Source: QAKW01 sp964428505 (GTDB taxonomy: Bacteria; Bacillota; Clostridia; Oscillospirales; QAKW01). From it: a stretch of 64,000 nt of DNA. The DNA lies in the NCBI GenBank assembly GCA_964428505.1, contig CAYRYQ010000001.1, positions 61,066 to 125,065 on the forward strand, given 5' to 3'. Below are positions 54,346-63,479 of this stretch, in pieces (positions within the stretch are counted from its first letter, which is position 1; every line of letters begins with the position of its first letter). The position numbers and the translations under genes are program-made. The notes beneath the pieces were generated by a model. That model was not told the DNA's origin and searched no databases. It saw only the letters and a list, made by a program, of their open reading frames with translations.

Positions 54346-54952
54346 TTCACGAAAAAACAAGAGAATCTGCGATTGAATTCCATCAAAGGGTTCCCTTGGC
54401 GTATCTCATAAAAGGCCGTATGCGGGTTCAAAGTCGTTTTCAGAAAAAATTTCTGGTTTCACACCACGCGGATACCGCGGATGGGGGCTGAAATAGGGCA
54501 TGAATAAAAAATCAAAAAGGATAAAGAACGGGATTCTGGTTACAATTGGCGGCGTTGTTGTTTTGTCCGTTGCTTTTTCCTGTATTTCCTGCTCTTCACG
54601 CTTTTTGAAACGACCGCAAATCAGAATGGTTCCTATCACTTTGCGGCACCGCTGCGCGTCGGATGCGGGCTCATTTTTTTTCGCGAGTGAAGCAGTCCCG
54701 CGCCGATGATGCGCGTGAGCGGCCGCGCGAACAGATCCGCGTTTATCAATAACGGGGAAAGAGTCAACAGCCGATTTTTTTAAAAAATAGAAAACAGGGC
54801 ACCTCGCAACGCTTTTGTTGTGGAGTGCCTTCTTTATTGAAAGAAATCGCGGGCTTTCTTATGCGGTGCAGACCGACGCTTTGCGATTTTGATTTCAGTT
54901 TAGGATAAAAAAGATGTATAAAAAATTTTTTATGAAAAGTTTTCAATCATAT
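54346..54952. other. Degenerate gap with a possible membrane-protein stump
   Basis: At 54500-54709 an ATG frame begins MNKKSKRIKNGILVTIGGVV, a plausible membrane anchor, then loses gene character after about residue 31; probably a truncated gene. A hairpin follows at 54798-54829. No other coding signal in the gap. Confidence 0.4.
54798..54834 (+). terminator. Hairpin upstream of the CRISPR-Cas locus
   Basis: GGCAC ... CGCAAC pairs with GTTGTG ... GTGCC, followed by TTCTTT. Similar outer stem to the hairpin at 46414. Confidence 0.55.
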
Positions 54953-54980
54953 TTGACAAATTTTGTGAAGATGATATAAT
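54953..54980 (+). promoter_or_regulatory. Sigma-A promoter upstream of cas operon
   Basis: TTGACA (54953-54958), 16 bp, TATAAT (54975-54980). The first reading frame downstream is the 46-codon cas3-like remnant, then cas3 after about 180 bp. Confidence 0.8.
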
Positions 54981-55007
54981 AAGAAAAAATGGGAAGAAGA
55001 GGTTCCG

Positions 55008-55148
55008 TTGCAGAAAAATGCAGCCAGCCAGAGCCATGTTTTTATCGCACATTTGCGCGAAGACGGCATCAGCAAGACCATTCGGCAGTACGTGGAAGGT
55101 TCCGCTGAAAAAGCGGGCACATTTTCCTTGCGGAATTCGGAAATATAG
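55008..55148 (+). pseudogene. Severed N-terminus of a Cas3 HD-domain protein
   Basis: A TTG start behind GAAGAGG opens a 46-residue frame: MQKNAASQSHVFIAHLREDG, then ISKTIRQYVEGSAEKAGTFS, stop. The pattern H-V-F-I-A-H-x-R-E-D-G ... E-x-x-A-E-K-A-G-x-F is the usual opening of the Cas3 HD nuclease domain. The catalytic HD motif would come next and is missing. The actual cas3 begins 177 bp downstream with a different N-terminus. Relic of a replaced cas3, or less likely a short functional peptide. Confidence 0.6.
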
Positions 55149-55324
55149 GTATAATTATGGATAAATAGTCGTATATTTGTTCTTTTTTGTTTTTCGTTTT
55201 CATTCAATTCAAATGATTTTACCGGTTAATATTATATAAAAACGAGGCAGTAATTATTATAGGGCATATTTCCCCTTATTTGGAACGATTTTTGATTCCT
55301 GAAAGAAAGAGCGGAGGCGATCGC

Positions 55325-57766
55325 TTGAACAATCGGAATGGCGCAGAACTTTGGGCGCATATGGATCGGGACACTTTACGCACGCAGACTTTGTCGGAAC
55401 ACAGTGAACAGGTTGCCGCCCACTGCGCGGCGTCCTGCGCGGAGATAGGCCTTTGCCGCCTGGGAAGGTTGACCGGACTTTTGCACGACAGCGGGAAGGG
55501 GGCCGCCGCTTTTCAGGAATACTTAAGGCATGGGGATCCCGCGCAAAAGGGGTCCGTCAACCATTCCGCCTGCGGAGCCCGGTATGTTTATGAAAATTGG
55601 GGGCTGGGTACAACCGCCGCCGGTCTGGCGGCGCAGCTTGCCGCAACCGCCATTTGCAGCCACCACAGCGGATTGCCCGATGTCACCGGGACCACCGGGG
55701 AGGATAACCTGATCAGGCGGGCCTATCCCGAACGAGAAACGGACTACGAAGAAACTCTTTCCCGTTATTTTGAAAGCTGCTCTTCCCCCGGAGAGCTGAA
55801 CGCTTTATTTGAAGACGCGCAGCGGGAGGTTCAGCAGCTGTGCCGGAAGATCAGCGGCAGCTGCGATACGCTGCCTGCTGGCAGCCGAAACCACCAGACT
55901 TGGTTTATGCTGGGGCTGGCCCAGCGGTATCTGCTCAGCTGCCTGATCGACGCCGACCGTTATGACGCTTATCTTTTTGAAGCCGATGTGGCACAGACGC
56001 GTGGTTGGGATTTGCCGGCGTTATGGGAGGAACTGACTGCGCGGCTGGAAACCGCGCTTAACGTTCTGCCGGCGCGGAGACCGCTGGATCTGAAACGGCG
56101 GGAAATTTCAGAAGCGTGCCGCCGGTTTTCCGTACACGGAAGCGGCGTTTATCAGCTGGTGGTACCCACCGGCGGTGGAAAAACCTTTGGCTCTTTGCGG
56201 TATGCGCTTCATTGCGCGGCAAAGCATCAAAAAGAACGGATTGTTTATGTGGCGCCATATCGGAGCATTTTGGAGCAAAACGCGGAAGAGATCCGTCAGG
56301 CGCTGCGGCGGGACGAGGTCATTTTAGAGCACCACAGCGACATTGTGGACGACAGCGAAGCCTATCAGCTGCTGACCCAGCGATGGGATGCGCCGCTGAT
56401 TCTCACCACCACGGTTCAATTTTTAAATGCGCTGTTTTCCGGCCAAAAAAGCGCAATCCGCCGGATGCACAGCCTAACAAATACCATTATTATTTTAGAC
56501 GAAGTGCAGGCAATTCCGGTCAAATGCACCTATCTTTTCAATGCGGCGGTAAATTTTTTAGCCGATGTTTGCAACTGTGCGGTCGTCTTGTGCACCGCGA
56601 CTCAGCCGGTGCTCGCCGAAACGGCGTTTCCGGTGCATTTGGGGAGCCCGGCGCAAATGGTACAAGGCGGCGCGGAAAACGCGTTGATTTTTCGCAGAAC
56701 CCGCGTGGTGGATAAAACGGCAGAAGGCCCTTTTTCTGCCGACCGGCTGGCGGAATTTGTCTTGCACCAGCTGGAGAACTGCCAAAATCTTTTGGTTATT
56801 CTGAATACAAAAAAAGCGGCGGCGACGCTTTATGAGGCGTTGCAGGAGCGCATGCGCCTTTGGCCGGAACAAACGCGCATTCCGCTGTATTACCTCAGCA
56901 CCGGCTTGTGCCCTGCCCACCGGATTTCCAGCTTCCGAGAAATCCGGGAGCGGCTGGCTTCTGTCACGCCGGGGCAAAACCGTCTGCTGTGCGTCAGCAC
57001 CCAGCTGATCGAAGCCGGGGTCGATCTTTCTTTTCAATGCGTCATCCGCTCGTTGGCCGGAATCGACAGTATCGCGCAGGCTGCGGGGCGATGCAACCGG
57101 CATGGTGAAAGGGCCTGCGGGGATGTTTTTATCTTTAAAAGTGCCGATGAGAATCTTGCATCCCTGCCCGATATCTGCAAGGGGCAGGAGGCGGCGCAGC
57201 ATGTGTTGGAGGATGAACGGCATGCGCCTCGACCGTTGGGGGACGATTTGCTTTCACCCCAAACGATCCGGCGTTATTTCAGGTACTACTACACGCTTCA
57301 GGAACAGCAGCTGGGCTATCCGGTCGGCCCGAAACAGGAGCCGAAGCTTTTCGCCGATACAAGCCTGTTTGATCTTTTATCGCTGAATTCTCTCGGGCGG
57401 CTTGCCTGCAGGGAGCAAGAGCGCCCGCTTCCCGCTCACGCCCTTCACCAGGCGTTTGAAACCGCCGGCAATCGATTTGAAGTGATTGAAAAAAATGGGG
57501 CCGATGTTCTGGTTCCATTTGAGGACGGAAAGGCACTCATCACACAGCTGTATCGCCGACCCGGCGTAAAGGAGCTGGCCGCCATTCTTCGGCAAGCCCA
57601 GCGCTTTTCCGTTCATTTATATGAGCGGGAATATAGAATGCTTTACGCACAGGGTGCGCTCGACACGCTTCCGGATGCCGGGATTGTGATTTTGAAAGAA
57701 GGATTTTACCATATTGAAACAGGACTTCAAACGCGGCGCGGCATGCTGGAATCTCTGATTGAATAA
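55325..57766 (+). CDS. cas3: CRISPR-associated helicase/nuclease Cas3 (type I-C)
   Basis: Single-strand nuclease and 3'-5' helicase recruited by Cascade; 813 residues. The N-terminal HD domain shows LSEHSEQVAAHC, LLHDSGKGAAAFQEYL and ICSHHSGLPD. The helicase part has Walker A VPTGGGKTFGSLRYA, DEVQ box IIILDEVQAIP, LCTATQPV, and motif VI AQAAGRCNRHGE. The start is TTG at 55325 behind GGAGG; upstream in-frame codons to 55280 are unlikely. It heads the cas operon. Confidence 0.95.
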   Translation: MNNRNGAELWAHMDRDTLRTQTLSEHSEQVAAHCAASCAEIGLCRLGRLTGLLHDSGKGAAAFQEYLRHGDPAQKGSVNHSACGARYVYENWGLGTTAAGLAAQLAATAICSHHSGLPDVTGTTGEDNLIRRAYPERETDYEETLSRYFESCSSPGELNALFEDAQREVQQLCRKISGSCDTLPAGSRNHQTWFMLGLAQRYLLSCLIDADRYDAYLFEADVAQTRGWDLPALWEELTARLETALNVLPARRPLDLKRREISEACRRFSVHGSGVYQLVVPTGGGKTFGSLRYALHCAAKHQKERIVYVAPYRSILEQNAEEIRQALRRDEVILEHHSDIVDDSEAYQLLTQRWDAPLILTTTVQFLNALFSGQKSAIRRMHSLTNTIIILDEVQAIPVKCTYLFNAAVNFLADVCNCAVVLCTATQPVLAETAFPVHLGSPAQMVQGGAENALIFRRTRVVDKTAEGPFSADRLAEFVLHQLENCQNLLVILNTKKAAATLYEALQERMRLWPEQTRIPLYYLSTGLCPAHRISSFREIRERLASVTPGQNRLLCVSTQLIEAGVDLSFQCVIRSLAGIDSIAQAAGRCNRHGERACGDVFIFKSADENLASLPDICKGQEAAQHVLEDERHAPRPLGDDLLSPQTIRRYFRYYYTLQEQQLGYPVGPKQEPKLFADTSLFDLLSLNSLGRLACREQERPLPAHALHQAFETAGNRFEVIEKNGADVLVPFEDGKALITQLYRRPGVKELAAILRQAQRFSVHLYEREYRMLYAQGALDTLPDAGIVILKEGFYHIETGLQTRRGMLESLIE

Positions 57767-57794
57767 GCCACAAAATATAAAAGGAGGAGTAACA

Positions 57795-58490
57795 TTGGAA
57801 AAAGAAAACAGCATTAGCTTTAGGGTCTTTGGGAAAAGGGCGCTTTTCAGCGATCCTGTGACCCGTGTGGGTGGAGAGAAATGCAGCTATCAGATCCCCA
57901 CCTATCAGGCGTTGAAGGGGATTTTGGAAAGCTGCTACTGGAAGCCGACGCTGATCTGGCACATCGACGCCGTGCGCGTTATGAACCCGATTCAAACACA
58001 GTCGCAGGGGATCCGCCCGATTGACTATTCCGGCGGCAACACCCTTTCGATCTACACCTATCTGACCGACGTCGTCTATCAGGTGCAGGCCCACTTTGAA
58101 TGGAACGAGAACCGCCCCGACCTATCTGGCGACCGCAACGAAAACAAGCATTATTTTATGGCCCGGCGCATGATCGAGCGTGGCGGCCGCCGTGATGTGT
58201 TTTTGGGAACCCGTGAGTGCCAAGGCTATGTGGAGCCCTGCATCCTTATGGATGGCAGCGGCTATTATGACACGTTGCCGGAGCGATCCTTTGGGCTGAT
58301 GTTCCACGGATTCAACTACCCCGATGAGGCCGGGCGGAACCAGTTGGAAGTCCGGTTCTGGTCACCTATGATGAAAAACGGCGTGATTCGGTTTCCAAGG
58401 CCGGAGGAATGCCCCGTTTTGCGGGCAATTAAAAAGCAAACGCCGAAACCCTTTGTCGGCGGAATCAATTTTGAGCCCTGTGAGGGGTGA
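57795..58490 (+). CDS. cas5c: Cas5c, crRNA-processing endoribonuclease
   Basis: The 231-residue protein has the Cas5d/Cas5c core: ISFRVFGKRALFSDPVTRVG, SYQIPTYQALKGILESCYWK, PIDYSGGNTLSIYTYL, and HYFMARRMIERGGRRDVFLG. In type I-C it replaces Cas6 in cutting pre-crRNA within the repeat. TTG start behind GGAGG, 28 bp after cas3. No cas6 is present, consistent with this role. Confidence 0.94.
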   Translation: MEKENSISFRVFGKRALFSDPVTRVGGEKCSYQIPTYQALKGILESCYWKPTLIWHIDAVRVMNPIQTQSQGIRPIDYSGGNTLSIYTYLTDVVYQVQAHFEWNENRPDLSGDRNENKHYFMARRMIERGGRRDVFLGTRECQGYVEPCILMDGSGYYDTLPERSFGLMFHGFNYPDEAGRNQLEVRFWSPMMKNGVIRFPRPEECPVLRAIKKQTPKPFVGGINFEPCEG

Positions 58491-58511
58491 GTGGAGAAAG
58501 GGAACGAGCAG

Positions 58512-60476
58512 ATGAGCTGGATTCAAACATTATACGATACCTATGAAAACTGTAAAAGCGAGATCGGGGTTATAAAAGAAGGAAAAATTCCGCTGCTTCC
58601 CCTTTTTCACACCCTGCAGCAGGCACAGATTGAGGCGGTGATCGACACCGAAGGCCGCTGGTGCCCCGGTCGCGCCGTGGTGCTTACCGATAAAAAAGAC
58701 ATGGTCACCATTATCCCCTGCACCGAAAAATCCGCAATCAGGACCAGCGGGCCCGAACCGCATCCGCTGTTTGATAAGCTAAAATATATCGCGGGCGATT
58801 ACGGAACCTATTGGGATGAAAAGATCAGCTGTTACAAGGACTATATCGCCCAGCTTTCCGACTGGTGCGCTTCCCCCTACGCCCATCCGAAGGTATCCGC
58901 TGTATTAAAATACTTAAAAAAAGGAACCTTGATCCGCGACCTGATTGCCGATCAAATTTTGTATGCTGATGAGAGCGGCCGCTTGCTTTCGAAATGGCTG
59001 GAGGAAGAAGAGGAGACCCCTCCGATTTTTAAGGTCTGCGCTAAGGACCAAGCGGATGCGTTTGTGCGGTTTCAGGTGATTCCGGCCGACGGCTCTGAGG
59101 ATGCACACTGCCGGTTATGGGAAGACAAAAGTGTTTGGAAAAGCTATATGGATTTTCAGGCCAGCCAGCCAGCCGCGTGTGAGGTGTGCTATGTGCGGGG
59201 AGAAAAGCTTCCCGTTGCCGTATCCAGCCCTAAATTTATCCGGCGGCCGGGAGACGGCGCCAAGCTGATTTCCGGCAATGACAGCAGCGGCTTTACCTTT
59301 CGCGGCAGGTTTTCAGATGCGGGGCAAGCGCTATGTATCGGGCGGGAAACCACCGAAAAAGCGCATAGCGCGCTGAAGTGGTTAATATCCAGACAAGCCT
59401 ATATCAACGGCGATCAGGTGGTGCTTGCCTTTGGCACAAATGGGGAAAAAATTCCCGATCCCTGCTCCAGCGCGCTGGATCTATTATTGGGAACACAGCC
59501 GGAGACTCCGCTGGTCTCCACAAAGGAAGAATTCGCCGCCCGGCTGCGCAAGGCGATTGCTGGTTATGGCTGTAATTTGAAAGACGGTGAAAAGGCCGTG
59601 GTTTTGGGCTTGGATTCGGCCACCCCCGGGCGGTTATCCATCTTTTATTACCGCGAAACAAGGGCTGCCGATTTTTTACACCGGATTGAAAGCTGGCATA
59701 AGACCTGCTCCTGGCAGCTCTACGATTTCAAGCGGGCCCCGTCCGATCAAAGCACCAAAGCAAAGACCGTCATGGTTCCCTATGTCGGCGCACCGTCACC
59801 CAAAGAGATTGCCGACGCGGCTTATGGCAGAAACGCAGGTGATAAGCTGAAAAAAAACACGGTTGAACGCCTGCTGCCCTGTATTATCGACGGCGCGCGG
59901 CTGCCGGCCGATCTGATGCACAGCGCCGCCAGGCGTGCTTCCAATCCGATTGCCATAGAGGCTTGGGAGCAGCCCAAGATCCTCGGGGTCGCCTGCGCGC
60001 TGATTCGCAAATATTATAACGACAAAGCCAACCATAAACAAATGAAGGATCCGACATATAAGGAGGTTTGGAAAATGGGACTTGATACCAATGAAAACAA
60101 CCGGGAATATCTGTTTGGCCGGGCTTTAGCCTATGCCCAGCAGATTGAAGGCTTCGCACTCAGCCTGGGGGAGGACAAACGCGTGACCAATGCCGAACGC
60201 CTGCAGACTGCCTTTAGCCAGCACCCGGCCAAAACATGGATGGTGCTGGACCGGCAGTTGCGGCCTTATTATCAGCGCCTTGGAGTACGTGCGAATCATT
60301 ACCGTGAGGAAATGAACGAAGTTTTGTCCCGCATTCCGCGGGAAGAGTTTAGCAACAAACCCTTATCGGAGCTGTATCTGTTGGGATATGCCTGCCAGAT
60401 GCAGCAGTTTCAGGATGAAAAGAAAGAGCGTATGAACCAAAAAAATAAACTTGAAAATATAAACGAAGGAGAATAA
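58512..60476 (+). CDS. cas8c: Cas8c (Csd1), large Cascade subunit
   Basis: About 654 residues. N-terminus MSWIQTLYDTYENCKSEIGV is the usual Csd1 opening. Further typical segments: KISCYKDYIAQLSDWC, SDAGQALCIGRETTEKAHSA, and GRALAYAQQIEGFALSLGED. It recognises the PAM and supports R-loop formation. The ATG at 58512 is preferred to the GTG at 58491. A small Cas11-like product from an internal start, known for type I-C, was not located with confidence. Confidence 0.93.
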   Translation: MSWIQTLYDTYENCKSEIGVIKEGKIPLLPLFHTLQQAQIEAVIDTEGRWCPGRAVVLTDKKDMVTIIPCTEKSAIRTSGPEPHPLFDKLKYIAGDYGTYWDEKISCYKDYIAQLSDWCASPYAHPKVSAVLKYLKKGTLIRDLIADQILYADESGRLLSKWLEEEEETPPIFKVCAKDQADAFVRFQVIPADGSEDAHCRLWEDKSVWKSYMDFQASQPAACEVCYVRGEKLPVAVSSPKFIRRPGDGAKLISGNDSSGFTFRGRFSDAGQALCIGRETTEKAHSALKWLISRQAYINGDQVVLAFGTNGEKIPDPCSSALDLLLGTQPETPLVSTKEEFAARLRKAIAGYGCNLKDGEKAVVLGLDSATPGRLSIFYYRETRAADFLHRIESWHKTCSWQLYDFKRAPSDQSTKAKTVMVPYVGAPSPKEIADAAYGRNAGDKLKKNTVERLLPCIIDGARLPADLMHSAARRASNPIAIEAWEQPKILGVACALIRKYYNDKANHKQMKDPTYKEVWKMGLDTNENNREYLFGRALAYAQQIEGFALSLGEDKRVTNAERLQTAFSQHPAKTWMVLDRQLRPYYQRLGVRANHYREEMNEVLSRIPREEFSNKPLSELYLLGYACQMQQFQDEKKERMNQKNKLENINEGE

Positions 60477-60481
60477 AACCT

Positions 60482-61327
60482 ATGAGTATTCTTGCAAACA
60501 AAATTGATTTTGCAGTGGTTCTGTCTGTGAAAAACGCCAACCCCAACGGAGACCCTTTGAACGGAAACCGTCCTCGTGAAACCTACGACGGATATGGAGA
60601 AATGTCCGATGTTTGTATCAAGCGCAAGATCCGCAATCGCCTTTTGGACCTGGGAATGCCTATTTTTGTTCAGTCGGATGACAAGTGCGTCGATGGTTTT
60701 AAAAGTCTGAAAGACCGTGCGGATTCCTGCGAAGCGTTGAAAAAAGCGGAAAAGACCAAGGATACAGACGCCTACATGCAAGCTGCCTGTGCCACCTGGA
60801 TGGACGTACGCGGTTTCGGGCAGGTATTTGCTTTTAAAGGCAGCGATGTGTCGATTGGGGTTCGCGGGCCGCTCTCAATCCACCCGGCCTTCAGCGTTTC
60901 TCCCATCGACATTTCCAGCATTCAGATTACCAAAAGCGTGAACAGTGTTACCGGTGATAAAAAATCTTCCGATACCATGGGGGCCAAACACCGCGTCCCC
61001 TTCGGTGTCTATGTCTTTTATGGCAGCATCAACTGCCAGCTGGCGGAAAGAACCGGTTTCACGGAAGAAGACGCTGCATTGATCCATCGGGCCCTGATCA
61101 CGTTGTTTGAAAATGACTGTTCTGCCGCCCGGCCGGATGGCAGTATGGAAATCTGCAAGGTACTCTGGTGGAAACACAACTGTAAAACCGGGCAGTACCC
61201 TTCTGCCAAGGTGCACCGCACACTGCATATTGTGCCCCAAGTGGATACGCCCAGCAAGTTTGAGGACTATGCCATTACGGTAGATGTTCTGGAGGGCCTT
61301 GAACCGGAAATTTACGATGGAATATGA
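60482..61327 (+). CDS. cas7c: Cas7c (Csd2), Cascade backbone
   Basis: The 281-residue RAMP-fold protein starts MSILANKIDFAVVLSVKNAN, followed by PNGDPLNGNRPRETYDGYGE, a Cas7 signature. Multiple copies coat the crRNA spacer. AAGGAG lies before the ATG. Its last codons overlap cas4 by 11 bp. Confidence 0.95.
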   Translation: MSILANKIDFAVVLSVKNANPNGDPLNGNRPRETYDGYGEMSDVCIKRKIRNRLLDLGMPIFVQSDDKCVDGFKSLKDRADSCEALKKAEKTKDTDAYMQAACATWMDVRGFGQVFAFKGSDVSIGVRGPLSIHPAFSVSPIDISSIQITKSVNSVTGDKKSSDTMGAKHRVPFGVYVFYGSINCQLAERTGFTEEDAALIHRALITLFENDCSAARPDGSMEICKVLWWKHNCKTGQYPSAKVHRTLHIVPQVDTPSKFEDYAITVDVLEGLEPEIYDGI

Positions 61328-61985
61328 GGAAGACGATTATCTGAGCATCGCTGGGCTTCAGCATTTTGCTTTTTGCCGCCGTCAATGGGCACTGGCTTAT
61401 ATTGAAATGCAGTGGCAGGAAAACCTGCGTACAGCGGAAGGGCATATTCTTCATGAAAAAGCCCACGACCTTTTTGCCTCAGAAAAGCGGGGAGCCCTTC
61501 TTTTGTCGCGTGGCATGGCTGTATTTTCACGCACACTCGGCGTTACTGGCGTATGTGACGTGGTGGAATTTCATGCTTCGCCGTCGGGGGTTCCCCTTTG
61601 CGGGAGGACCGGGAAATGGCTGCCGATTCCGGTGGAATACAAGCGCGGCAGGCCAAAAGAAAACGATGCCGACCGGCTGCAGCTTTGCTGTCAGGCCATG
61701 TGTCTGGAATCCATGCTGGCCTGTCCCCCCATTGCAAAAGCCGATCTGTATTACGGGGAGACAGCCCGGCGCACCGCGGTTGTGCTGGATACTGCGCTGC
61801 GGGAACGAGTGGTTTCCATGCTGGATGAAATGCATGAATTATACCGGCGGCAATATACGCCAAAAGTCAAGCCGTCCAAAAGCTGCAACGCCTGCTCTTT
61901 GAAAGAGCTGTGCCTGCCGAAGCTGCTTCGAAGCAGTTCCGCTGTCTCCTATATACAAAAAAGGCTCGAGGAGGAACGCGCATGA
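61317..61985 (+). CDS. cas4: Cas4, adaptation nuclease
   Basis: The 222-residue RecB-like exonuclease has an N-terminal Cys (FCRRQWALAYIEMQW), nuclease motifs around GVTGVCDVVEF and PVEYKRGRPKENDADRLQLC, and C-terminal Fe-S cysteines CNACSLKELCLP. It trims prespacers and chooses the PAM. The ATG overlaps the cas7c end, and its stop overlaps the cas1 start. Confidence 0.95.
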   Translation: MEYEEDDYLSIAGLQHFAFCRRQWALAYIEMQWQENLRTAEGHILHEKAHDLFASEKRGALLLSRGMAVFSRTLGVTGVCDVVEFHASPSGVPLCGRTGKWLPIPVEYKRGRPKENDADRLQLCCQAMCLESMLACPPIAKADLYYGETARRTAVVLDTALRERVVSMLDEMHELYRRQYTPKVKPSKSCNACSLKELCLPKLLRSSSAVSYIQKRLEEERA

Positions 61986-63013
61986 GAATTCTCGGTAACA
62001 CGTTATATGTAACACACCCCGACACGTATCTTGCACTCGACGGGGAAAATGTAGTGATTCAGCAGCACGGCGAGGAAATCCGCCGTATCCCGCTACACAA
62101 TTTAGACGGGATTATTACCTTCGGTTATACCGGCGCCAGTCCAGCCTTGATGGGCGCCTGCGCAAAGCGAAATATGGCGCTGACCTTTCTTACCGCCCAC
62201 GGTCGGTTTCTTGCACGGGTGTCCGGGGAAGTGCAGGGGAACGTCCTTTTGCGTAAAACCCAGTACGCTGTTTCCGGGGATGAACAAAAGAGTGTTGAAA
62301 TCGCCCGAAGCTTCATAACAGGCAAACTCTTTAACTGCAGGTGGGTTCTTGAACGTGCGGCCCGTGATTATGCGCTGCGTCTGGATGTGGAAAAACTGCG
62401 GGTAGTATCGGAGTCGCTGGCGCAGTCTATCCGCCTGGTAAAAGGCGCTGAAACGGGCGAAGAGCTTCGTGGGATTGAGGGCACGGCTGCAACCCGGTAT
62501 TTTTCTGTATTTGACGATCTGATACTTCAGCAAAAAGAAGCTTTCTTTTTCCGGGGTCGGAACAGGCGGCCGCCTTTGGATAACGTAAACGCACTGGCTT
62601 CTTTTGCCTACACGCTTCTTGCGCATGACACGGCTTCTGCATTGGAAACCGTAGGTTTAGATCCGTATGTCGGTTTTTTGCATTCCGACCGTCCCGGCCG
62701 GATTTCCTTAGCACTTGATTTAATGGAAGAATTCCGATCGGTCTTAGCAGACCGCTTTGTTCTTACATTAATTAATACCAAACAGGTGTCCGCAAATGGA
62801 TTTATTCAAAAAGAAGACGGCGCTGTGATTATGAACGAAGACACGCGGAAGATTGTCCTGACTGCATGGCAAAAGAAAAAACAGGAAGAAATCACCCATC
62901 CATTTTTTAATGAAAAAATTGTTTGGGGGCTGGTTCCCTATGCACAGGCAATGCTTTTGGCACGTTTTTTGCGCGGAGATATGGATGCGTATCCTCCGTT
63001 TTTATGGAAGTAG
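61982..63013 (+). CDS. cas1: Cas1 integrase (type I-C)
   Basis: The 343-residue spacer integrase has MRILGNTLYVTHPDTYLALD at the start, GIEGTAATRYFSVFDDLIL with the catalytic Glu, and LHSDRPGRISLALDLMEEFR with His and the last acidic residues. The ATG overlaps the cas4 stop (ATGA). The second half is helical as expected. Works with Cas2. Confidence 0.96.
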   Translation: MRILGNTLYVTHPDTYLALDGENVVIQQHGEEIRRIPLHNLDGIITFGYTGASPALMGACAKRNMALTFLTAHGRFLARVSGEVQGNVLLRKTQYAVSGDEQKSVEIARSFITGKLFNCRWVLERAARDYALRLDVEKLRVVSESLAQSIRLVKGAETGEELRGIEGTAATRYFSVFDDLILQQKEAFFFRGRNRRPPLDNVNALASFAYTLLAHDTASALETVGLDPYVGFLHSDRPGRISLALDLMEEFRSVLADRFVLTLINTKQVSANGFIQKEDGAVIMNEDTRKIVLTAWQKKKQEEITHPFFNEKIVWGLVPYAQAMLLARFLRGDMDAYPPFLWK

Positions 63014-63022
63014 GTGATCCGG

Positions 63023-63313
63023 ATGATGGTGCTTATTACCTATGATGTTAATACCGAGACCCCGGCCGGAAAAAGCCGTTTGCGTAAGGTGGCGAAGCAA
63101 TGTGTCAATTATGGACAGCGGGTACAGAATTCAGTGTTTGAATGCGTAATGGATGCAGCCCTCTGTTGTATCGTCAGGCATAAGCTGGAGCAAATAATCG
63201 ATCCTGAAACCGACAGCCTACGCTTTTACTTTTTGGGGAACAATTATAAGTCGAGAGTGGATCACATCGGAGCAAAACCTTCCTTTGATGTCAAGGATGC
63301 CCTGATTATTTAA
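63023..63313 (+). CDS. cas2: Cas2, adaptation protein
   Basis: The 96-residue protein has MVLITYDVNTETPAGKSRLR, QNSVFECVMDAA and RFYFLGNNYKSRVDHIG. The structural subunit of the Cas1-Cas2 complex. The ATG at 63023 is preferred to an in-frame GTG at 63014. It is the last cas gene before the array. Confidence 0.95.
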   Translation: MMVLITYDVNTETPAGKSRLRKVAKQCVNYGQRVQNSVFECVMDAALCCIVRHKLEQIIDPETDSLRFYFLGNNYKSRVDHIGAKPSFDVKDALII

Positions 63314-63479
63314 AAAACAGTGCGAACCCAAAGCATACTGCTTTTTCCCGCTCTTTTCGCACCGGTTTTTCGGTAATAAAAGGATTGATGCTAAATGCTT
63401 TGTGCATCTATTTACGTTTTTTTGTAATAATTTCATAAATATCTCGTTGATTTATCAACCAGGATTATGAATGATTGCT
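63314..63479 (+). promoter_or_regulatory. CRISPR leader
   Basis: The 166-bp AT-rich stretch between cas2 and the first repeat is the expected leader, carrying the array promoter and adaptation signals. A short GATGC/GCATC inverted repeat lies in it. No clear consensus promoter was picked out. Confidence 0.7.
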
